DNA from: Candidatus Tepidiaquacella proteinivora
GTDB taxonomy: Bacteria > Bacteroidota > Ignavibacteria > Tepidaquicellales > Tepidaquicellaceae
Direction of reading: 5' to 3'
Assembly: GCA_013348845.1 (NCBI GenBank)
Contig: CP054675.1
Span: 1,993,501-2,057,500 of the forward strand
DNA length: 64,000 nt
Shown: positions 37,680 through 46,690 of the stretch, piece by piece
Numbering within the stretch: the stretch's first letter is position 1
How the letters are laid out: every line of letters begins with the position of its first letter
The notes under the pieces: model-generated
Database searches by the model: none
The model's input: the letters and a program-made list of their open reading frames with translations, nothing else
What the model was told of the DNA's origin: nothing
Translations under genes and position numbers: made by a program

Positions 37680-38504
37680 ATGGATTTTACAATCGGAAAA
37701 TATAAAAAATTATTATATGCACTTATTAGTAAAGGGTATGATTTCATTACTTTTAAGCAATATATAGAGAATAAGGAAAATTTTAATAATAAAATGATAT
37801 TAATTCTAAGACATGATGTTGATTTTTTTCCAAAATATGCTTTAAATATGGCTCTTATAGAGAGAAAAATGGGTATAAAAGGGAGTTATTATTTTAGATT
37901 TAATAACAGAATTTTTAATGATGTTGTAATTAAGCAGATTGCATTATTAGGTCATGAAATTGGTTATCATTATGAAACTATGGATAAAGTTATTAACAAT
38001 GAATTATTAAATAATAATAAAAATGAATTTTCAAGTGAAGAAATAATTGATAAAGCATATAAATTATTTGTTAAAGAATTGGAACTCTTCAGAGAAGTTA
38101 TAGATGTAAAAACAATTTGTATGCATGGGAGCCCGAAAAGTAAATATGATAATAAAGCGATATGGAATAGATTTGATTATAAAAAACTCGGTATTGTTGG
38201 AGAGCCGTATTTGGATATTGATTGGAATGAATTTGGGTATCTTACTGATACGGGTAGGAGATGGAATGGTAATAAGATTAATATAAGAGATAAAGTAAAG
38301 ACTAAATATGTTTTTGATTTTAAAAAAACAAATGATATATTAAATAATATTGATGTTTTACCTACAAAATTAATGATTACAATTCATCCGAAACGATGGG
38401 CTGATAATCCGTTTTTATGGTCTAAGGAGTTGATCTGGCAGAATATTAAAAATGTTTTCAAATTTTTTAGAGCAAAAACAATAAAAGATAGAAAATATTT
38501 TTAA
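37680..38504 (+). CDS. Polysaccharide deacetylase-like protein
   Basis: 274 residues, no signal peptide. ILILRHDVDFFPKYALNMALIE near residue 40 is the catalytic Asp motif (R-H-D-V-D) of the CE4-like group found in glycan loci, GSYYFRF follows, ALLGHEIGYHYETM near 95 is the zinc H-x3-H, and MITIHPKRWADNPFLW near 235 is the C-terminal His motif. It is separate from the CE4 protein at 29021 and of a different subgroup. It is preceded by 110 bases without a gene, so may start a new transcript. Confidence 0.78.
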   Translation: MDFTIGKYKKLLYALISKGYDFITFKQYIENKENFNNKMILILRHDVDFFPKYALNMALIERKMGIKGSYYFRFNNRIFNDVVIKQIALLGHEIGYHYETMDKVINNELLNNNKNEFSSEEIIDKAYKLFVKELELFREVIDVKTICMHGSPKSKYDNKAIWNRFDYKKLGIVGEPYLDIDWNEFGYLTDTGRRWNGNKINIRDKVKTKYVFDFKKTNDILNNIDVLPTKLMITIHPKRWADNPFLWSKELIWQNIKNVFKFFRAKTIKDRKYF

Positions 38505-38662
38505 TCATTTGTTTTTAAATTTAGGAGAATATAATTAAGTATTAATTTTAACTGAGTTAATTAAATCATAGTAAGTGGGATTCCAAATCTTAAAAGTTAT
38601 ATTGGAAGAAATCAAAATTAATATTACTTATTCATTTAATATTTTTAATAAAGAGTGAATTT

Positions 38663-40348
38663 ATGAGATTTAATATTATTATTTTTTTTGTGTTTGCTTT
38701 TTCAATTATGGTCAATGCACAGGTAGAGTTTGTTCCAGTTAATCATCCAGTCTATGAGTATTTAAAAAGGGCTGAACTTTATGGATGGATCCAAGGATAT
38801 AATTCTTCTTTATTACCATTGTCAAGAAAGCAAGTAGCAATATATTTAAAGGAGATAGAAAATGTTAGGACTTCAGGTAATTTGGAAATGAGCATTATGG
38901 ATAAGAAAATATTGAAGGATTATTTAGTGGAGTTTGGTTATGAGGTATATGGGGATTTGAAACATAGTGATGCGTTATTCAAGGGTGGTTCTATATTTGA
39001 TAATGATAAACAGAAATTCATTTTATCTTATATCGATTCTAATGCAAGTTTATTTTGGGATTTAAATGGTTGGTTATCACAACGGGGTTCAGATGGTGAT
39101 TCCATTAAAATAAATTCTATTGCACTTGGAGAAATTGGAATGCGTTTCAGAGGAACTTTATTTAATACAGTTGGATATTATATCAGATTTTCTAATGGTC
39201 AAAAATTATCAGGAAAAAATAAAGATGTAGATTTCGCTAGGGTTACATATCCTAAGTGGAATGCAAACCATAAAATGAAAGATAAAGATGGAAATTTTGA
39301 TTCATATGAAGGTTATCTTAGATATTCAACAAATAATGAATGGTTAGCATTAACTATAGGTAAAGAACAAATGTTAGCAGGCTTTGGTTATATTGATAAG
39401 TTATTTTTGTCTAATAATCCTGTACCTTTTAGTTTTATTCGTTTAGATTTAAAGTATAAAAAACTTCAATATTTTTTTAGCTATGGCAGTTTAAGAGGTG
39501 ATTCTCTTGGTAGAGAAATTGAAACAAAAGGTATTGTTACTCATCGTTTAAATCTAAATTTGTTTGATAGCTGGAAATTAGGTTTTTTTGAAGCATTGAT
39601 TACATGTGATAGGCCATTTAATTTTACTTATTTAAATCCATTTAGCTTTATTCGTTCTGCTGACTATAGTGCAGGGGATGGTCAATCTTCTTTAAATAAT
39701 GCTATTATTGGTTTTGATACAGAGGTTAGCCCTTTAAAGAGATTAGCATTTCAGGGAACAATGCTAATTGATGATTTAGATATTAAGACACTTTTTGATA
39801 ATACAAGAAATGGAAAACCTGCTAATTCAAATAGATTTGCTTGGCAAGCAGGAGTAATATGGACAGATGGTTTTTGGATTCCAAATTTAACTATCTCATT
39901 TGAATATACAAGACTTAATCCATTTATTTATACTCATAGAACTAATAAATCACAATATACACATTGGACACTGCCACTTGGACATAATTTACAACCTAAC
40001 TCTGATGAAATAGCGATAAGAATAAATTATGATATTACTCATAGGTTAAATTTTCAATTATTATATTTACATCAGAGACATGGTGAGGGTTTAGTGTTTG
40101 ATGGTGATACCTTAAAAATAAATTATGGTGGGACATTAAACAGAGGGGATGCTGATATATCAATAGATAATAAATTTTTACAGGGAAATCGTATTGATAA
40201 AGACTTTATAAGTATGTGTATATTATGGCAACCAATTAGGCAATTTTACATTGAAGGTAATTTAGTTTATAGATTTTTTAATCTGTCTTATAATAAAAAA
40301 AAGATGAGAGATTTATATTGGTGGGTTACTGCTAAGATAGATTATTAA
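38663..40348 (+). CDS. Wzi-like capsule assembly outer-membrane protein
   Basis: 561 residues with a signal peptide (MRFNIIIFFVFAFSIMVNAQ). Directly after it, VPVNHPVYEYLKRAELYGWIQGY and PLSRKQVAIYLKEIE are the marker motif of capsule-assembly/Wzi-family proteins in Bacteroidota relatives. The remainder alternates short strands with aromatic girdles and ends YWWVTAKIDY, typical of an outer-membrane beta-barrel whose last residue is aromatic. Such proteins hold exported polysaccharide at the cell surface. It has 158 gene-free bases before it and 208 after it. Confidence 0.82.
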   Translation: MRFNIIIFFVFAFSIMVNAQVEFVPVNHPVYEYLKRAELYGWIQGYNSSLLPLSRKQVAIYLKEIENVRTSGNLEMSIMDKKILKDYLVEFGYEVYGDLKHSDALFKGGSIFDNDKQKFILSYIDSNASLFWDLNGWLSQRGSDGDSIKINSIALGEIGMRFRGTLFNTVGYYIRFSNGQKLSGKNKDVDFARVTYPKWNANHKMKDKDGNFDSYEGYLRYSTNNEWLALTIGKEQMLAGFGYIDKLFLSNNPVPFSFIRLDLKYKKLQYFFSYGSLRGDSLGREIETKGIVTHRLNLNLFDSWKLGFFEALITCDRPFNFTYLNPFSFIRSADYSAGDGQSSLNNAIIGFDTEVSPLKRLAFQGTMLIDDLDIKTLFDNTRNGKPANSNRFAWQAGVIWTDGFWIPNLTISFEYTRLNPFIYTHRTNKSQYTHWTLPLGHNLQPNSDEIAIRINYDITHRLNFQLLYLHQRHGEGLVFDGDTLKINYGGTLNRGDADISIDNKFLQGNRIDKDFISMCILWQPIRQFYIEGNLVYRFFNLSYNKKKMRDLYWWVTAKIDY

Positions 40349-40556
40349 GTATCTAATTTTATTAGTATTTGAAAAATGTCTTTAATTACTAAAATAGAAT
40401 AAAAAAATATTTTTTATCAGTTAATATTAGTACCTTAAAAAAAATTGTAACTATTAGTTTGAAAAATTATATTGCTTTTTGTATAAATAATTTGTAAATT
40501 AAAATGAACAATTGTTGGAGGGGGAAAAGGTTTCGTCATAAAAATAGTTAGAAGAT

Positions 40557-41636
40557 ATGTTAAAAGAACAGTATAGATTTAAAGATTCAAAAGAAATTCA
40601 AGAACGGGCGGAATTATTAGAAAGGTTACTTCCGGATGGTGTATATGAATACTTAAATGAAAATGCTGATTTAAATAGTGAGGGGACAAAGATTTTTGAT
40701 AGTGGTTCATTATTTGATATCAATATCATTGAAAATAAACTTACTTCTATTATTAATATTAACAGAGTAAATAATCTTAAATATATTAATAAGTATTTTG
40801 AATCTGTAAATCATAAACTAATTTTTGGCGGTAAGATTATAGGATGTGTAGAAACTTATGAACAAAGAAAGAACAGAATATTAAAAAAGAATAATAAACT
40901 TATTTCATATCCATTATATGTATTTGATTTTATTCTTAAAAGAGTTTTCCCAAAGTTAAAAATTACCAGAAAAATATATTATCTTTTTACGCGAGGGAAT
41001 AATAAAGCAATCTCTAAAGTTGAAACTTATGGTAGATTAACATCTTGTGGATTTGATTTCGTTAACGAAAAGGAAATAAATAATTTACTCTTTTTTACCT
41101 TTCAAAAAGTTAGTTCTCCAAGATATGATACTGAGCCAACATACGGATTTATAGCAAAATTAAAACGCATTGGAAAAGATGGTAAAATAATTACTGTGTA
41201 TAAAATTCGAACAATGTACGCTTATTCTGAATATTTACAGGAAAAAATTGCTGAAGAATTGGGTTTAGATATTGGTGGTAAATTCAAGAATGATTATAGG
41301 AAAACATACTGGGGTAAATTACTAAGAGCGTTCTGGTTAGATGAATTGCCTATGCTTTGGAATTTAATTAAAGGGGATTTAAAACTTTTTGGTGTAAGAC
41401 CTTTGAGTCAACAATATTTTAATTTGTACAATGAAGATTTGAAAAAGATGAGAATTAAATATAAACCGGGATTAATTCCGCCATATTATGCTGATATGCC
41501 CAAAACTCTCTATGAAATTATGGAATCTGAACGTAGGTATCTCACCTCATATGAAAAAAAACCTATTCGAACACAATGGGTTTACTTCTGGAAAGCATTT
41601 TATAATATTGTATTTAAAGATGCGAGAAGTAACTAG
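40557..41636 (+). CDS. Polyprenyl-phosphate sugar-1-phosphate transferase (initiating glycosyltransferase)
   Basis: 359 residues. The C-terminal 170 residues form the bacterial sugar transferase domain: ITVYKIRTMYAYSEYLQEK, then WGKLLRAFWLDELPMLWNLIKGDLKLFGVRPLS, quoted here by its core LDELPMLWN and the K-G-D-L-x-x-x-G-x-R-P motif, and RIKYKPGLIPPYYAD. The N-terminal 190 residues are not the usual four-helix PssY/WbaP membrane domain: they are mostly soluble with one candidate helix around 115-130. It should transfer the first sugar phosphate onto the lipid carrier. It is late in the locus, after the Wzi-like gene. Confidence 0.85.
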   Translation: MLKEQYRFKDSKEIQERAELLERLLPDGVYEYLNENADLNSEGTKIFDSGSLFDINIIENKLTSIININRVNNLKYINKYFESVNHKLIFGGKIIGCVETYEQRKNRILKKNNKLISYPLYVFDFILKRVFPKLKITRKIYYLFTRGNNKAISKVETYGRLTSCGFDFVNEKEINNLLFFTFQKVSSPRYDTEPTYGFIAKLKRIGKDGKIITVYKIRTMYAYSEYLQEKIAEELGLDIGGKFKNDYRKTYWGKLLRAFWLDELPMLWNLIKGDLKLFGVRPLSQQYFNLYNEDLKKMRIKYKPGLIPPYYADMPKTLYEIMESERRYLTSYEKKPIRTQWVYFWKAFYNIVFKDARSN

Positions 41637-41671
41637 TATTATTCTTAAATAGTAGTGGGGTAAAAATAAGT

Positions 41672-42931
41672 TTGTTCAAAATAAAAGATTATTTTTTAAA
41701 TTACTTAACCTTAATATTTCATATTCTTGCTATTCTAATAGGAGGAATATCTAATTATTATACATATTCCTTCTATCTGAAATGCGTAATTAATTTATTA
41801 CTTTTATTTTCTATTCTGCTATTAATGGTTAAATATAATCTAAAACCGTTTAAAGAAAAGGGTTTTCAAAAATTAATTTATTTATTTTTTTTAGTTACGA
41901 TTTTTTTTGTGGGGACAATAATTTATTCAAGAGATATTGAGTTCGGATTTTACAAATTTTTATATTTCATTTTAGGAAATTTTGTAGTTATAATTTCCAC
42001 TTATATTTTATTTAAGTATCATTGTGATTTCCTTCTGAAAAGAGGTGTTTATTTTATCACTTTACTTGCAGCAATCAGCGTTTTTGTAATATTTGCTTTT
42101 CCCCCTTTTGAATATGGTGCGGTTTATCAGTTTCGGCTTTCAAGATGGAGCCATGTATTTTATGGGAGGTTTATTGGAAGTGTTTTCTTGATATGGTATA
42201 TTTTTATTTTTTTAAGTGATGAGAATATTTTGCCTTCAGCAAAAGTTTTTGGGAAATTTTATAATAAGTACAAATATTTAATAAATTCATTTGTTTTAAT
42301 TATTCTTTCTTACGGGTTATATTTATCAGGATTAAGAGGTTCTATATTATTTATTCTCATCATTATAACAACAATTTTCTTGTATAATTTATTTAGAAAT
42401 AAAATTAATTTAGAAAAAATTTTCTATTTTATTATTAGTGTATTAACAATATTAAGTTTAATATACTTCAATAATCCTAAAGATGAAGTACTGGATTTTA
42501 GATATAAAGCATTTTTTAAATTTTATGATGATTCTGAATATACGGAAGGTTCAATTATGGATAGATTTGAAGGTTATAAATTAGCATTAAAAATGTTTTC
42601 AGAAAAACCTGTTATCGGATATGGATTAGGTAGTTTCAGGAGTTATTATGATAATGATTTTTTAAAAATGTTAAAATACCCCCATAATATTTTTTTAGAA
42701 GCTCTGGCTGAAATGGGACTGATTGGTTTTTCCATAATATTATTTTTATTAATTACAATTTTCATTGGTGCTTTCAGATATTCCATTTCCACTTTCTTTT
42801 TTCTAATTTACCCTTTTGGATTATCATTGTTTTCAAAGGACATTCCCACTCAGACTTTACTATGGAGTGGGCTTGCCTTACTATTTATAAATGAAGAACG
42901 GGGGAAAAAGATTTTTACCGATAAAAACTAA
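41672..42931 (+). CDS. O-antigen ligase / Wzy-family membrane protein
   Basis: 419 residues, about eleven membrane helices, starting at TTG 41672. The large extracytoplasmic loop near 285-345 holds MDRFEGYKLALKMFSEKPVIGYG and ends with YPHNIFLEALAEMGLIGFS, close to the WaaL/Wzy_C motif P-H-N-x-x-L-E-x-x-x-E-x-G-x-x-G. SGLRGSILFI near 225 is also conserved in the family. The match to ligases is better than for the protein at 17437, so this may be the ligase and that one a polymerase; motifs alone do not settle it. Confidence 0.82.
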   Translation: MFKIKDYFLNYLTLIFHILAILIGGISNYYTYSFYLKCVINLLLLFSILLLMVKYNLKPFKEKGFQKLIYLFFLVTIFFVGTIIYSRDIEFGFYKFLYFILGNFVVIISTYILFKYHCDFLLKRGVYFITLLAAISVFVIFAFPPFEYGAVYQFRLSRWSHVFYGRFIGSVFLIWYIFIFLSDENILPSAKVFGKFYNKYKYLINSFVLIILSYGLYLSGLRGSILFILIIITTIFLYNLFRNKINLEKIFYFIISVLTILSLIYFNNPKDEVLDFRYKAFFKFYDDSEYTEGSIMDRFEGYKLALKMFSEKPVIGYGLGSFRSYYDNDFLKMLKYPHNIFLEALAEMGLIGFSIILFLLITIFIGAFRYSISTFFFLIYPFGLSLFSKDIPTQTLLWSGLALLFINEERGKKIFTDKN

Positions 42932-42984
42932 TTAACTTTTTATTTAATAGTTGAAAATTTAATTTTGAAAAATTTGTTTTAAAA

Positions 42985-43986
42985 ATGAAACTCATAGATA
43001 ATAATGATATTCATGATCCTACAATAAATCTTGCTCTCGAAGAATATTGCGTTAGAAATCTTGATTTTAGTGAAGAAGAGTATTTGTTGTTTTACATTAA
43101 TGACCCATCTATTATTATTGGTAAGCACCAAAATACAATTGAGGAAATTAACAAGAAATATGTTGACGCTCATAATATTTATGTTGTAAGACGTATATCC
43201 GGAGGAGGTGCAGTATATCACGACAGAGGAAATTTAAATTTCAGTTTTCTTACAAAACATTCTGATGATAGTATAAATAACTTCAGAAAATTTACACAAC
43301 CAATTGTTGATACATTGAAACAAATTGGTGTCAATGCTGAATTGACCGGGAGAAATGATATTACTGTGGAGGGAAGAAAAGTATCTGGTAATGCACAGTT
43401 CACGAATACAAAAACTATGTTTTCACATGGAACAATTCTTTTTAATTCAAATCTGGAAGATGTAGTTGAAGCATTAAATGTCAAACTTGATAAAATTGAA
43501 AGTAAAGGTATTAAGTCAGTCAGAAGCAGAGTTGCTAACATATCGGAATTTTTGAAGGAACCTATGACTATTTATGATTTAAAGCAAAAAATTATTGAAA
43601 ACATTTTTATTAATTATAATAACATTCCGGTTTTAAAATTAAATGATGAACAATGGAATGAAATATATAAACTTGCTGAAGCAAAATATAGAAATTGGGA
43701 ATGGAATTATGGGAGGTCTCCTGAATTCAATTTACAAAGGGTTCATAGATTTCCGTTTGGACAAATTGATGTTAGGGTAAATGTAAAAGAAGGTACTATA
43801 AAGGAATTAAAAATTTATGGTGATTATTTGGCTTTTGGGGATAGTGATGATTTAGAAGAAATTTTAATAGATACAAAATTTGACTATGAGCATATATATT
43901 CTAAACTCAAAGATATAAACCTGTCCGATTATTTTGGTGATATTTCTGTTGAAGAATTTTCTGATTGGCTCGTAAGAGGTAAATAA
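42985..43986 (+). CDS. lplA: Lipoate-protein ligase A
   Basis: 333 residues. The N-terminal catalytic domain has INLALEEYCVRN, IIIGKHQNTIEEIN, VRRISGGGAVYHDRGNLNFSF at about 72-92 and NDITVEGRKVSGNAQ near 130-145, all hallmarks of LplA; the Lys in GRKVSG contacts the lipoyl-adenylate. The C-terminal accessory domain is present (GQIDVRVNVKEGTIKELKIYG). It attaches free lipoate to E2 and GcvH proteins in two steps through lipoyl-AMP. Housekeeping gene; its position marks the end of the polysaccharide locus. Confidence 0.92.
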   Translation: MKLIDNNDIHDPTINLALEEYCVRNLDFSEEEYLLFYINDPSIIIGKHQNTIEEINKKYVDAHNIYVVRRISGGGAVYHDRGNLNFSFLTKHSDDSINNFRKFTQPIVDTLKQIGVNAELTGRNDITVEGRKVSGNAQFTNTKTMFSHGTILFNSNLEDVVEALNVKLDKIESKGIKSVRSRVANISEFLKEPMTIYDLKQKIIENIFINYNNIPVLKLNDEQWNEIYKLAEAKYRNWEWNYGRSPEFNLQRVHRFPFGQIDVRVNVKEGTIKELKIYGDYLAFGDSDDLEEILIDTKFDYEHIYSKLKDINLSDYFGDISVEEFSDWLVRGK

Positions 43987-44009
43987 ATTTCAAAATTAAT
44001 TAATAATAT

Positions 44010-45080
44010 ATGCAAAAGGAAAGTTTAAGTTTCTTAGAAAAATATGTAAATACTGCAGCACCAACTGGGTTTGAAACAGAAGGACAAAGGGTTTGGCTTG
44101 ATTATATTAAGCCCTATGTGGATTCTTATTTTACTGATATATATGGTAGTGTTGCTGCTGTTATTAATCCTGAGGAAACTTATAAGGTTGTTATCGAAGC
44201 ACACGCTGACGAAATATCCTGGTTTGTTAGTTATATTACTGATGATGGATATATATATTTAAAGCGAAATGGTGGTGTCGATCATCAGATTGCCCCTTCA
44301 AAACGGGTTAATATTCACACAGAAAAAGGAATTGTAAAGGCAGTTTTTGGCTGGCCTGCTATACATACAAGACAAAAGGATAAGGAAGAACAACCGAGTG
44401 TAAAAAATCTATTTCTCGATTGTGGTTGCAGTTCGAAGAAGGAAGTTGAAAAATTGGGAATACATGTAGGATGTGTTGTAACTTATGAAGATGAAATGAT
44501 GATTTTAAATAATAAGTATATTGTAGGCCGAGCTTTGGATAACAGGATAGGTGGATTTATAATTGCAGAAGTAGCAAGACTTTTAAAAGCGGGAAAGAAG
44601 AAATTGCCCTTTGGGTTATACATAGTAAATGCGGTGCAGGAAGAAATTGGATTAAGAGGTGCAGAAATGATTTCCAGAAGAATTAAACCCAATGTTGCCC
44701 TAGTAACAGATGTGATCCATGATTCAAATGCCCCTATGTATGATAAAAAGGTAGAAGGGGATATCCAATGTGGCAAGGGTCCTGTTTTAACTTATGGTCC
44801 GGCAGTACAGAATAATTTATTGAAAAAAATAATTACTACTGCAGGAAAAAATAACATCCCTTATCAACTGGATACAGTCTCAAGGACAACAGGAACCGAT
44901 ACAGATGCATTTGCATACTCTGGAGATGGGGTTGCTTCTGCATTGATATCAGTACCTTTAAAATATATGCATACCACTGTGGAAATGGTTAATATGGTAG
45001 ATGTTGAAAATGCTATAGAGTTGATTTATAAAGTTCTTTTTTCTATTAAAAAAGGAGAGGATTTCAGGTATATAAAGTAG
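44010..45080 (+). CDS. M42-family metallo-aminopeptidase / glutamyl aminopeptidase-like
   Basis: 356 residues. Two-zinc peptidase motifs are all visible: EAHADEISWFV near residue 61 (His ligand), GRALDNRIGG near 174 (bridging Asp), VNAVQEEIGLRGAEM near 206 (catalytic and ligand Glu pair), LVTDVIHDSN near 230 (Asp ligand) and YMHTTVEMVNM near 322 (His ligand). M42 enzymes form large tetrahedral cytoplasmic particles that trim peptides. The gene is a housekeeping neighbour of lplA, 24 bases after it; a shorter out-of-frame reading at 44071 is spurious. Confidence 0.9.
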   Translation: MQKESLSFLEKYVNTAAPTGFETEGQRVWLDYIKPYVDSYFTDIYGSVAAVINPEETYKVVIEAHADEISWFVSYITDDGYIYLKRNGGVDHQIAPSKRVNIHTEKGIVKAVFGWPAIHTRQKDKEEQPSVKNLFLDCGCSSKKEVEKLGIHVGCVVTYEDEMMILNNKYIVGRALDNRIGGFIIAEVARLLKAGKKKLPFGLYIVNAVQEEIGLRGAEMISRRIKPNVALVTDVIHDSNAPMYDKKVEGDIQCGKGPVLTYGPAVQNNLLKKIITTAGKNNIPYQLDTVSRTTGTDTDAFAYSGDGVASALISVPLKYMHTTVEMVNMVDVENAIELIYKVLFSIKKGEDFRYIK

Positions 45081-45160
45081 AGAAACCAGCTGGAGTTATG
45101 AGCGAACTAAAATACAATTAAAAACATATATTTTTTAATAAAATTTTTGTATTTTAGAAT

Positions 45161-45233
<73 letters not shown>

Positions 45234-45240
45234 CATAAAT

Positions 45241-45276
45241 AAAGCCCTGTAAACATTAAGTTTGCAGGGCTTTTTT
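45241..45276 (+). terminator. Rho-independent terminator after tRNA-Lys
   Basis: A 14-base stem AAAGCCCTGTAAAC (45241-45254) pairs with GTTTGCAGGGCTTT (45260-45273) with a single T-G wobble, a five-base loop ATTAA, and a run of six T ending at 45276. It ends the tRNA transcript. Confidence 0.9.
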
Positions 45277-45437
45277 ATTTTCAAGTATATAGTCATTTTT
45301 GTTGTGCACTAACATTTTAAAGAGATTTTAAAATTAAAAGAAAAGCAAATTAACATTTACTCACAAAAGAAAAAGCGATTGCATTTGTCAACCAAAATAT
45401 TTGTTGATTTTAAAATGATAATTTAATATTTTTTTGT

Positions 45438-46154
45438 GTGTTAAAGGAAATTATCATATCTATTCTGGAAAATGGTAATAAGTCCCCTTGCCTGGATGAG
45501 TTTATCCGAATATGTCTAAAAATATCTTATGTTTGTTTTATAAAATCACGTTATAAAGATTTTATTTGTTCCGAAACGGGTTTGAGTTGCAAAGATTTTG
45601 CCTGGGATGCAATTGCGGATTTATTTAAAGAAACCAATGGGAAATATTTGTATTTTGAAAAACATTTTACAAAAGGGAATAAAAAAATCTATGAGTTAAG
45701 TGAAGAGTATATAGACGCCAAACTTAATGCTATTGTTATTTCGAGAACCACACAAAGAATCAGAGAAATAAGGGAATCAGATTGCAACGAAATATATTTA
45801 AAAATAAAAGATGCAGTAAGACTTCATATTTCAAGAAAATCGGGGTTGATATCAAGTTTAATCTATAATAAAAACGAATATTATTATACTTGTAATATAA
45901 AGAAGTTAAACTGTATTGAAGATGAAATTCCAGTAGAAATACTAGTTGAAGAAATATTTAAAGTAACGAATAAAATAACTAAAATTTCTGCAATTACAGA
46001 ATTAGTGTTTCAGATATTAAATCAGCAAAATATTTATTCAAAGGCAATTTCTGAAATTAATTTAATAAATTCCATTACCGAATATTTTAATAGAAGATTA
46101 AAAGATTATAAATCAAATAATGTGCACTATATATATGATGAAGAGGCATTATGA
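45438..46154 (+). CDS. Helical protein with faint sigma-70 region 2 likeness (unrecognised family)
   Basis: 238 residues from GTG 45438; no signal or membrane helix, mostly predicted helix. I do not recognise a named family. The segment LSCKDFAWDAIADLFKETNG at about 49-68 resembles the region-2 helix of ECF-type sigma factors (L..eDlaqDa...L), and a second helical block near 180-225 could correspond to region 4, though no clear helix-turn-helix is visible. The next gene overlaps its stop by four bases (ATGA) and encodes a protein like an anti-sigma factor, which supports a regulator reading. A purely structural or other role remains possible. Confidence 0.45.
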   Translation: MLKEIIISILENGNKSPCLDEFIRICLKISYVCFIKSRYKDFICSETGLSCKDFAWDAIADLFKETNGKYLYFEKHFTKGNKKIYELSEEYIDAKLNAIVISRTTQRIREIRESDCNEIYLKIKDAVRLHISRKSGLISSLIYNKNEYYYTCNIKKLNCIEDEIPVEILVEEIFKVTNKITKISAITELVFQILNQQNIYSKAISEINLINSITEYFNRRLKDYKSNNVHYIYDEEAL

Positions 46155-46669
46155 AATTAATAACTGACGAAATATTACATTTTTATGTAAAAAATCCTGG
46201 TTCTCTCGAACCTGAAATCAAAAATTATATTGATGAACTCATCACAAGCGATGAAAATTTCAGGCAAAGAGTGAAGGAAATAGAGGAATTTTATTTGGCG
46301 TTTGAAAACACAGAAATAGATTTTGATGTTGAGAGTTATCTGACAAATAAAATAGAGTTGTTTCCGATGAACAATGTTTATAAGAATAAACACAAAATTG
46401 CCGCATCGGTTAAAACAATACCGGTTGATGAGTATAAATATATTAATACTTTTATTTCAGCAGATAATTTTGTTTTGATACGTGTTCATAAAAATGAGAA
46501 AACAAATGAGTATAAAATAAATCTTGTATGCGAGGATATGGATAAGGTAGATTCTGCTGTAATGATTTTAGATGATGAAAGATATACTGCTGATAAAAAT
46601 GGAGTAGTGGTAATTAAAGATAAGAATATAGACAAGTTTACTAGAATCAGTGTCTTGCTAAGAAAATAG
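46151..46669 (+). CDS. Anti-sigma-like small protein (unrecognised family)
   Basis: 172 residues, acidic and soluble. The first 55 residues (ITDEILHFYVKNPGSLEPEI, then KNYIDELITSDENFRQRVKE) follow the pattern of the anti-sigma N-terminal domain: a short helix with L..Y, a proline-bearing turn, then a helix ending in L..D...R..V. The zinc His/Cys of classical ZAS domains are missing. Residues from about 95 on are strand-rich and end in ISVLLRK. It overlaps the upstream gene (ATGA) and is followed 21 bases later by the membrane Lon-like protease gene. The function is inferred from pattern and context only. Confidence 0.45.
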   Translation: MKLITDEILHFYVKNPGSLEPEIKNYIDELITSDENFRQRVKEIEEFYLAFENTEIDFDVESYLTNKIELFPMNNVYKNKHKIAASVKTIPVDEYKYINTFISADNFVLIRVHKNEKTNEYKINLVCEDMDKVDSAVMILDDERYTADKNGVVVIKDKNIDKFTRISVLLRK

Positions 46670-46690
46670 AGATTAATAAACGGATTTATA

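Noticed and set aside
43218-43541. 107-residue minus-strand frame inside lplA
   Set aside because: Opposite a gene with every catalytic motif intact; a shadow reading.
44071-44262. 63-residue frame inside the M42 peptidase gene
   Set aside because: Out-of-frame reading within an intact gene, low-complexity hydrophobic product.
46123-46136. Third GTGCACTATA-like site as part of an operator set
   Set aside because: It lies in coding sequence at the end of the sigma-like gene and lacks the TTG prefix of the other two.
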